A DNA stretch of 14,254 bases from Bacteroidales bacterium (GCA_030618905.1 JAUXCL010000046.1:1-14254); one strand, 5' to 3'. Shown: positions 1 to 6,826, numbered from the stretch's first letter. Notes: a model not told the origin generated them from the sequence alone. Program-made: numbers and translations.

Positions 1-1
1 A

Positions 2-148
2 TTACATTTCATCAGAAACTGACAGCTTCTTACGTCCTTTTGCCCTTCTGGCTTTGATTATCTTCCGGCCGTTCACAGATGACATCCTTTTACGGAAGCC
101 GTGTTTGTTCTTTCTCTTTCTGTTTGATGGTTGAAATGTTCTCTTCAT
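2..148 (-). CDS. rpmH: Large ribosomal subunit protein bL34
   Basis: This 48-residue frame was found by reading the minus strand directly. It starts MKRTFQPSNRKRKNKHGF and ends with GRKKLSVSDEM followed by TAA at the window edge. The N-terminal KRTFQPS, the basic KHGFRKRM stretch and the RRAKGRKKLS tail are the hallmarks of bL34, a small basic component of the 50S subunit that binds 23S rRNA. Its length fits the family (about 44-52 residues). The start ATG lies about 20 nt downstream of a near-consensus Bacteroidota promoter, so it is probably transcribed separately from the upstream pepD. In many bacteria rpmH is followed by rnpA; that region lies outside this window. Confidence 0.97.
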   Translation of the reverse strand: MKRTFQPSNRKRKNKHGFRKRMSSVNGRKIIKARRAKGRKKLSVSDEM

Positions 149-170
149 TTTCCTTTCAATTTTGGGAGTG

Positions 171-201
171 CAAAGATAAATTCTTTTTTATGAATAACAA
201 A
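171..201 (-). promoter_or_regulatory. Bacteroidota-type promoter of rpmH
   Basis: On the minus strand, TTTG (198-201) is followed by exactly 19 nt and then TATCTTTG (171-178). This matches the primary sigma factor consensus known for Bacteroidota (TTTG, about 19 nt, TAnnTTTG). Transcription would start near 163-167, giving a leader of roughly 15-20 nt before the bL34 ATG at 148. The TTTG box directly abuts the pepD stop codon (202-204). Confidence 0.75.
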
Positions 202-1662
202 TTATTTGGCCGGAATATTTCTCAACGTTTTGACCAGATAATCCCAGAACATCCCTACTGTCTTGATATTCACCATTTCATCTGGTGAGTGGGGATTACG
301 GATGGTCGGACCGAATGAAATCATATCCCAATGCGGGTAACTGGCCCCTAATATTCCACACTCAAGACCGGCATGGATAACCTTGACATCAGGCACCTTG
401 CCGAAATTCTTGTTATATACCTCTTTCATCTCCTTCAGTATAGCGGAATCAGGATTCGGCTTCCAGCCAGGATAATCTCCTGTCATGGCCGGCTCGCCAC
501 CAGCTCCTTTGAATACATCATAGACCTCCCGGGCCAGCTTATCCTTGTCTGCATCAACAGAGCTTCTTTGCAATGTAGCGATCTCAACAACTCCGTTATC
601 AGACTTTACCACAGCAAGATTAGTTGATGTTTCCACCACGCCTTCCATAGTTTTACTCATGGCAATGACCTCATTAGGACACTCATCCACTGCTTTAAAC
701 AGATTATCCTGTCCCTGCTTATCCATCATGCTATCCGGCATTTTGGTCCTGTCTGACTTGATGATCAGGCCGGGGTCGGCCTCAGCGAATGCTGTCTTCA
801 TTTCCTGCTCATAAGCAGCAACAAATTCATTGAAAGCATCTTTATGGGCTTCCTGAACCAGCACAACAGCAAATGCTTCTCTTGGAATGGCGTTACGCAA
901 ACTACCCCCATCAATTTCTACCAGCCTTAAACCAAATTTATCAGCTGCCTGCATCATCAGGGCATTGATAATCTTGTTGGCATTGCCCCTGCCCAGTTGG
1001 ATATCCAGGCCTGAGTGCCCGCCTTTTAAACCGGTCACACTGATCCTGTATGGTACCATATTGGGAGGTACTTCTTCCCGGGTATACCTGAAGATGGCAT
1101 TGGTATTCACGCCACCGGCACATCCAATATAGAGTTCGCCTTCATCCTCTGAGTCCATATTGACAAGGATATCCCCATCCAGCAAACCAGCCTTTAAGCC
1201 ATTGGCACCTGTCATCCCGGTTTCTTCATCACAGGTAAACAGGGCCTCAACAGGTCCGTGGACCAGGTCTTTGGATGCCAGCACGGCCATGGCTGCGGCA
1301 GCACCTATACCATTATCAGAACCCAGTGTGGTACCTTTTGCTTTAACCCATTCGCCATCAATGAAAGCATCAATGGGGTCATTTTCAAAATCATGCTTGG
1401 TGCCAGAATTTTTCTGAGGCACCATATCAAGGTGCGCCTGCAAAATCACCCCCTTCCTGTCTTCCATTCCAGCGGTAGCGGCCTTCTTGATAATGATATT
1501 TCCAACTTCATCCTGTATGGTTTCCAGGCCAAGGTCTTCTCCAAACTTCTTTATAAATGCCTGGATCATGTCCTCATGCTTGGAAGGCCTGGGTACCTGT
1601 GTCAGGTCGTAAAAATGTGCCCATAAATTCTTAGGCTCCAGATCTAATATTTCTTTGCTCAT
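202..1662 (-). CDS. pepD: Aminoacyl-histidine dipeptidase PepD (cytosolic non-specific dipeptidase, M20C)
   Basis: This 486-residue cytosolic di-zinc metallopeptidase hydrolyses a broad range of dipeptides, including Xaa-His. The M20 metal and catalytic residues are all present in order: H77 and D79 in HLDM, bridging D116 in GSDNG, catalytic E146 and ligand E147 in CDEETG, D170 in NMDSEDEGE, and H458 in NPHSPDE. Each lies three positions before what I recall for E. coli PepD, and the length is nearly the same. The lid domain follows about residue 200 and includes GGHSGLD. There is no signal peptide. The gene lies downstream of a transporter gene on the same strand, with about 100 nt of repeat-rich DNA between them. 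Its ATG is preceded by only 9 nt of unique sequence before a heptamer array, and no Shine-Dalgarno is visible. Confidence 0.96.
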   Translation of the reverse strand: MSKEILDLEPKNLWAHFYDLTQVPRPSKHEDMIQAFIKKFGEDLGLETIQDEVGNIIIKKAATAGMEDRKGVILQAHLDMVPQKNSGTKHDFENDPIDAFIDGEWVKAKGTTLGSDNGIGAAAAMAVLASKDLVHGPVEALFTCDEETGMTGANGLKAGLLDGDILVNMDSEDEGELYIGCAGGVNTNAIFRYTREEVPPNMVPYRISVTGLKGGHSGLDIQLGRGNANKIINALMMQAADKFGLRLVEIDGGSLRNAIPREAFAVVLVQEAHKDAFNEFVAAYEQEMKTAFAEADPGLIIKSDRTKMPDSMMDKQGQDNLFKAVDECPNEVIAMSKTMEGVVETSTNLAVVKSDNGVVEIATLQRSSVDADKDKLAREVYDVFKGAGGEPAMTGDYPGWKPNPDSAILKEMKEVYNKNFGKVPDVKVIHAGLECGILGASYPHWDMISFGPTIRNPHSPDEMVNIKTVGMFWDYLVKTLRNIPAK

Positions 1663-1671
1663 TTTTAAATG

Positions 1672-1731
1672 GTTATAGGTTATAGGTTATAAGTTATAGG
1701 TTATAGGTTATAAGTTATAAGTTATAGGTTA
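1672..1731. repeat. Heptamer tandem array A, GTTATAG/GTTATAA
   Basis: There are eight full 7-bp units from 1672 to 1727 plus a 4-nt partial unit. On the plus strand five units are GTTATAG and three are GTTATAA. The array fills most of the spacer between the transporter gene and pepD and stops 9 nt before the pepD ATG. Read in gene direction, each unit contains TAA, and the 7-nt period moves it through all three frames. It is not CRISPR: the unit is too short and there are no spacers. Confidence 0.95.
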
Positions 1732-1745
1732 ATGATTATTTTTTC

Positions 1746-1766
1746 GTTTTTAGTTTTTAGTTTTTA
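1746..1766. repeat. Heptamer tandem array B, GTTTTTA, overlapping the transporter stop codon
   Basis: There are three perfect 7-bp copies on the plus strand (1746-1752, 1753-1759, 1760-1766). In gene orientation the unit is TAAAAAC. The transporter stop codon is the TAA of the first unit read (1764-1766), and the next two units put TAA in the other two frames. Confidence 0.9.
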
Positions 1767-3407
1767 GTTCTCCTCCGGAGTCATACCGGAAGGCAGTTCC
1801 AATCCATATCCCTGTTTTTTATCGGCACGTTTGAGCATAAATGCTAAAAACATAGCCAATACACCCAGGCCAGCCAACATCAGAATAGGAGTTGTGTAAT
1901 TAAATGCAGGAATTTCATGAGTGATAAACTGCATGTGTTGTACTTTCTCGCTAATCTCAATATTGCTAAGTCCTTGTTGTTCCAGGGAGTTTCTGGCGGA
2001 TTCCAGGCTGGCTACTACAGTTGGATTAACTTTATCCAGCGTCCACCCGATACCCCAGAAAAACAGGTTTAATCCCCAGTTTTGTATGGTGAACATAGTT
2101 GCATAGGCTGTACCTAGTCGGTTTTCAGCAACGATTTTTGCAACTGAAGGCCACATGGCTGCCGGCACCAGCGAGAATGCAATTCCGAGGGCTAAGAGGC
2201 CAAGGTAGCCAAGCACGACATTATCGAAAATAGAGAGGGCCAGGTGAGCAAATATTAACAGGAAAGATCCAAGTATCATCAGGGAAGCTGCTTTACCCTT
2301 ACTATCCACAAATTTACCGAAAATTGGAGTAAACAGTATGGAACCCAGAGGTATCAAACTGGCGGTTTTAGGACCGTTCGTCAGCCAAACAGCTAAAGTG
2401 TCTGAAAGCGAATAGATAAAAAGCACGAACAACAATAAAACGATGCCCAGTGATATCGCTTTTCCCTGTCGGCTTTTGATCCTTGCAGGTACGAGCGTAA
2501 CCGCAAGGGCAAAAATAAATAGTCCGATGTAAACAGAGGCATTACCCAATGCTGCACTGCCAAAGAGCACAATTGAAGCATCCTGGGGAAGATCATAAGT
2601 AAAATTGAACTTGTTGATCAGCAGGTCAGGAGCATACTGCATGAATGGGAAAACAGCAGAATAGAAAGTTACACAAAGCAGCGCAATAAGAATAAAGGAC
2701 CTGTTGGTAATTAATTTTACCAGGTCTGAAATGCGGAATGGTTCTTCATCAGTATCACTTGCACTCCCTTTCATTTGCCTGTCGAGTTTTACGTCAAACA
2801 TCATGTAGATCAGGAACATAAGCAATCCAATACCAATGAGAGTAGCTGCAAAGTTAACTGCAGGACTGACAACGCCACCTCCAATATCAATAGACAGTGC
2901 CTGTCCCAAAGTTGAGCCCAAACGGCCAAATCCCATATTGATGGCCATTGCAAGTGCAAGTTCATAACCCTTGAACCACTTAACAATGGTTCTCATCGCA
3001 ATTACACAAACAACTTCCAGGCCTGAGCCAAATAATAAACGACCAATCATCATGGTCCACATTTGAGAATCGACATCATCCGAGAAGGTGCCGGCAGCTC
3101 CCATGGCAGTTAATGATGCGCCCAGCACGGCAAGGGTACCAAAAATGATACCTGTGCGCCGGATTCCCCATTTATCCAGGATAATACCGCCAATAATGAT
3201 CATTCCAAATACATTGGCCCAGGTGGTCCATTGTATAAGGGAACCAAACTGGCTGCTGGTGATACCCATTTCGGTAATCATCAGCGGTTTAATCCCTGAA
3301 AAGAAATCCTGGAACCAATAGGTTGAAAAAGTCAATCCACTAATTAAGATCAACACAAGCCATCTCAGTGCAGCTGAGTCCTTGAGCGTTTTTTTGATTA
3401 CCTCCAT
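1764..3407 (-). CDS. Major facilitator superfamily transporter, MFSD1-like (probable dipeptide/peptide transporter)
   Basis: This is a 547-residue polytopic inner-membrane protein. MFS signatures include the TM2-3 loop LDKWGIRRTG (78-87) and its C-half equivalent FGKFVDSKGK (363-372). Two stretches resemble my recollection of animal MFSD1, a lysosomal dipeptide carrier: GRLLFGSGLE (122-131) through VKWFKGYEL (142-150) to GRLGST (161-166), and AAMWPSVAKIV (416-426) followed by LGTAYATMFTIQN (431-443). pepD lies directly downstream, which fits dipeptide uptake followed by hydrolysis; the substrate is inference. Two extra hydrophobic segments (about 291-307 and 318-338) lie before the C-half signature, suggesting 14 rather than 12 helices. 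Residues 214-230 form a polar central loop. The start codon sits in an A/T-rich context with no Shine-Dalgarno. Family assignment to MFS is firm; the MFSD1 relationship is likely. Confidence 0.88.
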   Translation of the reverse strand: MEVIKKTLKDSAALRWLVLILISGLTFSTYWFQDFFSGIKPLMITEMGITSSQFGSLIQWTTWANVFGMIIIGGIILDKWGIRRTGIIFGTLAVLGASLTAMGAAGTFSDDVDSQMWTMMIGRLLFGSGLEVVCVIAMRTIVKWFKGYELALAMAINMGFGRLGSTLGQALSIDIGGGVVSPAVNFAATLIGIGLLMFLIYMMFDVKLDRQMKGSASDTDEEPFRISDLVKLITNRSFILIALLCVTFYSAVFPFMQYAPDLLINKFNFTYDLPQDASIVLFGSAALGNASVYIGLFIFALAVTLVPARIKSRQGKAISLGIVLLLFVLFIYSLSDTLAVWLTNGPKTASLIPLGSILFTPIFGKFVDSKGKAASLMILGSFLLIFAHLALSIFDNVVLGYLGLLALGIAFSLVPAAMWPSVAKIVAENRLGTAYATMFTIQNWGLNLFFWGIGWTLDKVNPTVVASLESARNSLEQQGLSNIEISEKVQHMQFITHEIPAFNYTTPILMLAGLGVLAMFLAFMLKRADKKQGYGLELPSGMTPEEN

Positions 3408-3451
3408 AATTTTTTTATTTGATTTGAATATTTAATTTTTGGTTTGAAAAG

Positions 3452-3459
3452 CGAAGATA
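3452..3459 (-). promoter_or_regulatory. Candidate -7 element of the transporter gene
   Basis: On the minus strand TATCTTCG matches TAnnTTTG at all but one position. It lies about 45 nt upstream of the transporter ATG. No good TTTG box is present about 19 nt upstream; that position falls inside heptamer array C. This is tentative. Confidence 0.35.
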
Positions 3460-3473
3460 AGATAATTTATTTC

Positions 3474-3508
3474 ATTTGCTATTTGCTATTTGCTATTGGC
3501 TATTGACT
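3474..3508. repeat. Heptamer tandem array C, ATTTGCT, overlapping the rsmG stop codon
   Basis: There are five 7-bp units. Three are identical ATTTGCT (3474-3494), followed by ATTGGCT (3495-3501) and ATTGACT (3502-3508). In rsmG orientation the series reads AGTCAAT, AGCCAAT and then three AGCAAAT, so each step away from the gene changes at most one base. TAG occurs at every unit junction; the rsmG stop is the one at 3500-3502. Confidence 0.92.
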
Positions 3509-4129
3509 ATGGTGGTACAGATGGACCAGGCGCTTGCTTGAAAAGAATTCTTCTTCAAAATAATCAGAAAGGCTGTAAATATGAGCTTTGCATTTCAAGC
3601 TTTTCAATTCCTCTTCCAGCTCGCCTCCCTTCAGGTACAGGATACCATTGGGAATTTCATTGTTTTGTCCGGATTTGATCTTCCCGCGAAACCATCCGTA
3701 CAAAACATCCAGGCTGCTTACTGCCCTGCTGACCACAAAATCATATTTCCTGTTGATATCTTCTGCCCGGGACTTTTCAGCTGTAACATTTTTAAGTCCG
3801 AGTGCCTTTGACACCTCTTGCACAACAGTGATCTTCTTCCCGATAGAATCCACCAGGTGGAAATTAACCTGTGGAAACAGGATGGCCAGGGGAATGCCGG
3901 GAAAGCCACCTCCGGTGCCTGCATCCAGGATCTCAGAACCCGTTCTGAAGCGGATTATTTTGGCAATGCCTAATGAAGGCAACACATGGTGCAGGTATAA
4001 ATTATCTATATCTTTTCTGGAGATAACATTGATCCGGGCGTTCCATTCTTTGTACAAATCCAACAGCTCAGCAAACTGTTCTTCTTGTGAAGCACTCAAT
4101 CCTGAAAAATATTTTTCAATATAATCCAT
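3500..4129 (-). CDS. rsmG: 16S rRNA (guanine527-N7)-methyltransferase RsmG
   Basis: This 209-residue cytosolic enzyme (formerly GidB) transfers a methyl group from S-adenosylmethionine to N7 of G527 in 16S rRNA. The family pattern is complete: RINVISRKD (32-40), the HHVLPSL block (47-53), the SAM-binding glycine-rich loop LDAGTGGGFPGIPLA (68-82), acidic VDS (93-95) and the VVSRAV motif (132-137). Its length is typical. The last two codons and the TAG stop lie inside heptamer array C. Transcription is divergent from the glucosaminidase gene across a 128-nt spacer. Loss of rsmG is known in other bacteria to give low-level streptomycin resistance. Confidence 0.96.
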   Translation of the reverse strand: MDYIEKYFSGLSASQEEQFAELLDLYKEWNARINVISRKDIDNLYLHHVLPSLGIAKIIRFRTGSEILDAGTGGGFPGIPLAILFPQVNFHLVDSIGKKITVVQEVSKALGLKNVTAEKSRAEDINRKYDFVVSRAVSSLDVLYGWFRGKIKSGQNNEIPNGILYLKGGELEEELKSLKCKAHIYSLSDYFEEEFFSSKRLVHLYHHSQ

Positions 4130-4224
4130 AAAATTAACATCTGTATTTCAGCAGCTTGGAGAAATTACCAGCTAAGTTTGATAAAAAAATATCAGGCATT
4201 AAATAATCTTTCCAATCATTCGAT

Positions 4225-4232
4225 TAAATTTG
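4225..4232 (+). promoter_or_regulatory. Candidate -7 element upstream of the glucosaminidase gene
   Basis: TAAATTTG matches TAnnTTTG exactly and lies 25 nt before the ATG at 4258, a sensible distance. A recognisable TTTG box about 19 nt upstream is lacking, so the call rests on one element and position. Confidence 0.4.
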
Positions 4233-4257
4233 CAGCACGATGCAATTTCGATGACAT

Positions 4258-5229
4258 ATGGCGTTCAAAATTATTAGCGTTGCTAAGGTAAATACAATTT
4301 TCTTTTTACTATATCTTTTGATTTCATTTCCCGTTTTGGGGCAAAATAGGGGGTCAATATCCTTGGAGGAGTATATCCAGACTTACCAGCACGTTGCCAT
4401 TCAGAAGATGAGGGAGTACCGGATTCCAGCCAGCATTACCCTGGCCCAGGGCATACTGGAATCAGGGACAGGCAATAGTGAGCTTGCACGCAAAGCGAAT
4501 AATCATTTCGGAATAAAATGCCACGGTACCTGGAAAGGAAAGAGGTTTTATAAAGATGATGACCGTAAACATGAATGTTTCAGAAAATATAATAACGCTG
4601 GAGAATCTTTTCATGACCATTCCTTATTTCTAACCCAGAGAGGCAGGTATAACGATTTATTCAAGCTGGATATCACAGATTACAAGGGATGGGCCCGCGG
4701 CTTGAAAAAAGCGGGATATGCGACCAACCCAAGATATCCGGAGCTGCTCATCCGTATCGTTGAAGAGAACAACCTTTATTATTTTGACAGGGGCATAGCA
4801 CCCATGGCTACCAAACGCAGGAATACCACAATTGAAATACCCCAGAATCCATATCCCTCGGAGAGAACCTTTAAGATGCTTGATCAGGGGCCCAATGAAA
4901 GAAAAATTTATGAGAATAACGGATTGAAATTCATTTATGCCCGCGAAGGTGACAACTTTGAGAAGATTGCCGGGGATTTTGAGATCTATATCTGGCAGGT
5001 ATCGAAGTACAATGACATGGATAAGGGCGATAAACTGAAAGAAGGGCAGATCATTTACCTGGAAAAGAAGAAAAACAAGGGCAATAAATCTTACCATGTT
5101 GTAAAAGAAGGCGAATCCATGTATTATATTGCGCAGATCTACGGCATAAAGCTAAACAAGTTGCTTAAGGTCAACAACATGGAAGCCAACATGTATCCTT
5201 ATCTCGGACAAAAAATCAAATTGAGGTAA
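4258..5229 (+). CDS. Secreted GH73 glucosaminidase with two C-terminal LysM domains
   Basis: This 323-residue exported peptidoglycan hydrolase is predicted to cleave N-acetylglucosaminyl linkages during wall remodelling or division. A signal peptide spans about 1-28, with likely cleavage between G28 and Q29. The FlgJ-type GH73 domain covers about 35-177: ITLAQGILESGTGNSELA (60-77) with probable catalytic E68, NNHFGIKC (81-88), the FRKY segment (108-111), SFHDHSLFL (117-125), and the GLKKAGYATNPRYP block (148-161). LysM domains follow at about 224-270 and 279-323, giving peptidoglycan binding. An ATG seven bases upstream (4251) is in another frame and stops soon. The stop codon abuts the stop of the oppositely oriented nucleoside phosphorylase gene. 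Confidence 0.93.
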   Translation: MAFKIISVAKVNTIFFLLYLLISFPVLGQNRGSISLEEYIQTYQHVAIQKMREYRIPASITLAQGILESGTGNSELARKANNHFGIKCHGTWKGKRFYKDDDRKHECFRKYNNAGESFHDHSLFLTQRGRYNDLFKLDITDYKGWARGLKKAGYATNPRYPELLIRIVEENNLYYFDRGIAPMATKRRNTTIEIPQNPYPSERTFKMLDQGPNERKIYENNGLKFIYAREGDNFEKIAGDFEIYIWQVSKYNDMDKGDKLKEGQIIYLEKKKNKGNKSYHVVKEGESMYYIAQIYGIKLNKLLKVNNMEANMYPYLGQKIKLR

Positions 5230-6042
5230 TTACAGGGTTTTGATCAATGTTCCAAACAATTTGATCAGGTCTATTTCAGCCCTTGCTGCTGTGGCGATAA
5301 TGTCGTCGATCTTAACCTTCTCAAGATTATCCGGATCACATTCATCCGTAACCACAGACACTGCTACACAGGGCAGGTTCATATGATTGGCCACAATGAC
5401 TTCAGGAATGGTAGACATACCCACAACATCAGCCCCTATTCTTCTTAAAAAACGGTATTCCGCACGGGTTTCCAGGTTAGGTCCCGGCACAGCCACATAC
5501 ACACCCCGGTGTAACGTAACACCTTGATCTTCAGCGATTTTGATCATTTTCTCATTCAGGCCAGTGTCATAAGGTGCTGACATATCTGGAAATCGTGGAC
5601 CAAGATCATCGTTATTGGGCCCCATCAGCGGGTTGCCCGGAAGCAGGTTGATATGATCCGTGATCAACATAATAGATCCCTTGTGATAATCCAGGTTTAA
5701 GGCGCCACCTGCATTGGAGATCAGCAAATTTTCGACACCCAGAAGCTTCATCACCCTGACGGGGAAGGTAATTTCCTGCAAAGAATATCCTTCATAATAA
5801 TGAAACCGGCCCTGCATGGCCAGGACCTTCACACCATTCATTGAACCGTACAGCAGATGTCCTTTATGAAATTCAACGGTCGATACGGGGAAATTAGGGA
5901 TCTCTTCATAATCGATGCTGACTTCAACATCAATTTCTTTCACCAGCTTTCCCAGGCCTGATCCGAGGATCACACCCACCTTTGGTGAATGGATCCCTTT
6001 TTGATTCAGAAATTGTACAGTTTCTTTAATCTGTTCCATCAT
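5230..6042 (-). CDS. Purine nucleoside phosphorylase, trimeric (PNP-I) type
   Basis: This cytosolic salvage enzyme carries out phosphorolysis of purine nucleosides to base and ribose-1-phosphate. The protein has 270 residues from MMEQIKETVQ. Motifs in this numbering: the phosphate loop LGSGLGKLV (about 26-34), FHKGH (58-62), GRFHYYEGY (78-86), ISNAGGALN (108-116), HINLLPGNPLMGPN (130-143), GPNLETRAE (187-195) and VVGMSTIPEVIVA (206-218). The open frame extends 16 codons further upstream to 6090, but the promoter elements lie inside that extension, so the ATG at 6042 (or the next at 6039) is preferred. The position equivalent to human Asn243 is Asp233, in VVTDECDP; this could affect base specificity. 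The gene faces the glucosaminidase gene tail to tail with no spacer. Confidence 0.94.
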   Translation of the reverse strand: MMEQIKETVQFLNQKGIHSPKVGVILGSGLGKLVKEIDVEVSIDYEEIPNFPVSTVEFHKGHLLYGSMNGVKVLAMQGRFHYYEGYSLQEITFPVRVMKLLGVENLLISNAGGALNLDYHKGSIMLITDHINLLPGNPLMGPNNDDLGPRFPDMSAPYDTGLNEKMIKIAEDQGVTLHRGVYVAVPGPNLETRAEYRFLRRIGADVVGMSTIPEVIVANHMNLPCVAVSVVTDECDPDNLEKVKIDDIIATAARAEIDLIKLFGTLIKTL

Positions 6043-6057
6043 GCTAATTTTACACTG

Positions 6058-6087
6058 CGAAAATACAAAAGAATGCCCGGCTCCAAA
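6058..6087 (-). promoter_or_regulatory. Bacteroidota-type promoter of the nucleoside phosphorylase gene
   Basis: On the minus strand, TTTG (6084-6087) is followed by 18 nt and TATTTTCG (6058-6065), which has one mismatch to TAnnTTTG. Transcription would start around 6050, leaving a leader of about 10 nt before the ATG at 6042. This excludes the more upstream in-frame ATG at 6090 as the start for this transcript. Confidence 0.65.
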
Positions 6088-6126
6088 CATTCATTAAATT
6101 TTAAGGTCTGCTAATAAAATTTTAAA

Positions 6127-6134
6127 TAAATTTG
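6127..6134 (+). promoter_or_regulatory. Candidate -7 element of the exported-protein gene cluster
   Basis: TAAATTTG is an exact TAnnTTTG match, identical to the octamer before the glucosaminidase gene. It lies 57 nt before the first ATG of the cluster. No convincing TTTG box is seen 18-20 nt upstream. It is the only good match in this divergent spacer on the plus strand and could drive the four genes to 10969. Confidence 0.4.
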
Positions 6135-6190
6135 TGCGTTAATACAACGATTTAAATATCAAATTCATAAACACTTAATATTAATAGATC

Positions 6191-6826
6191 ATGACAAGAA
6201 TTATGAGCAAAGTCCCATTCATCATTTTGATTGCAATGTTGATCAGTTTTGGAATGGGGGGCTGCAAAAGCCAAAAAAAATTAGCACGTGAACAAGCAGC
6301 TGCTGAATATGCTCAAAAGGTTGAACAGGCCAGGAAAAACCTGACAGCCATCATCAATGATGAAGGGAACATGACAACTGATGAAAAAGAAGCACTGCTG
6401 AACAAGACCAAAGCCATGAACTTAAACGAGCCTGAGATCCTGAGTATGATACGGGAGGCTGAAGACATCATTGCAAGTGAAAGAGCAGAAGAAGAAAGGT
6501 TGCGAAAAGAAGCGGAGGCCGCAAAGAAAGCAGTACTTTCAACGACAGCACAGCTGGATAAATATTTTCGTGAAATTGCCAATGCCGGCACTGTCGACTA
6601 CGCCAACCAGAAAATTACAGAAGCATTGAAACTGTTTGCTTCGCCCCAAACACCGGTGCTTATCATCATCAGTACTTCAGGTGGAATTATCGATTACGAC
6701 AGGCCCACTACCATCATCAAGTACCTGAATTACCTGAAAGATCAAAAGAAAAGTATCAATGCCATTGAGAATTTGCAGGAAGATGATAATGGCAAAATTA
6801 TTGAACTGGAATTAATCAAAAAATAA
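6191..6826 (+). CDS. Putative lipoprotein with coiled coil and a C-terminal domain shared with its neighbours
   Basis: I do not recognise a named family for this 211-residue protein. Residues 1-24 form a lipoprotein-type signal with lipobox-like MGGC, so C25 would be lipidated; the Met at -3 makes the box slightly atypical. Residues about 28-118 are highly charged, rich in Ala, Glu and Lys, and probably form a coiled-coil stalk. The C-terminal domain (about 119-211) contains LDKYFREI (122-129), ITEALKLF (142-149), RPTTIIKYLNYLKD (171-184) and GKIIELELIKK (201-211). It aligns by eye with the core of the next protein and the N-terminus of the leucine-rich-repeat protein. A second ATG four codons downstream (6203) is a possible start. 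The next gene begins 9 nt after the stop, which suggests an operon. Confidence 0.8.
   Translation: MTRIMSKVPFIILIAMLISFGMGGCKSQKKLAREQAAAEYAQKVEQARKNLTAIINDEGNMTTDEKEALLNKTKAMNLNEPEILSMIREAEDIIASERAEEERLRKEAEAAKKAVLSTTAQLDKYFREIANAGTVDYANQKITEALKLFASPQTPVLIIISTSGGIIDYDRPTTIIKYLNYLKDQKKSINAIENLQEDDNGKIIELELIKK

Noticed and set aside
1672..1766. CRISPR-like or promoter-operator interpretation of the heptamer arrays
   Set aside because: The units are 7 bp with no spacers, and no dyad symmetry is seen that would suggest a classical operator.
3588..4124. A 178-codon open frame on the plus strand opposite rsmG
   Set aside because: It lies entirely antisense to a clear rsmG, its translation has no recognisable domain, and its composition (many Pro, Ser, Ile) is what the reverse strand of a coding frame gives.
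4130..4257. A small RNA or riboswitch in the divergent spacer between rsmG and the glucosaminidase gene
   Set aside because: No stable hairpin or known motif could be seen by eye; only a candidate -7 element is supportable.
6043..6090. Sixteen-codon N-terminal extension of the nucleoside phosphorylase
   Set aside because: The extension contains the -7 and -33 promoter elements of the gene itself, does not look like the family N-terminus and is not a convincing signal peptide.
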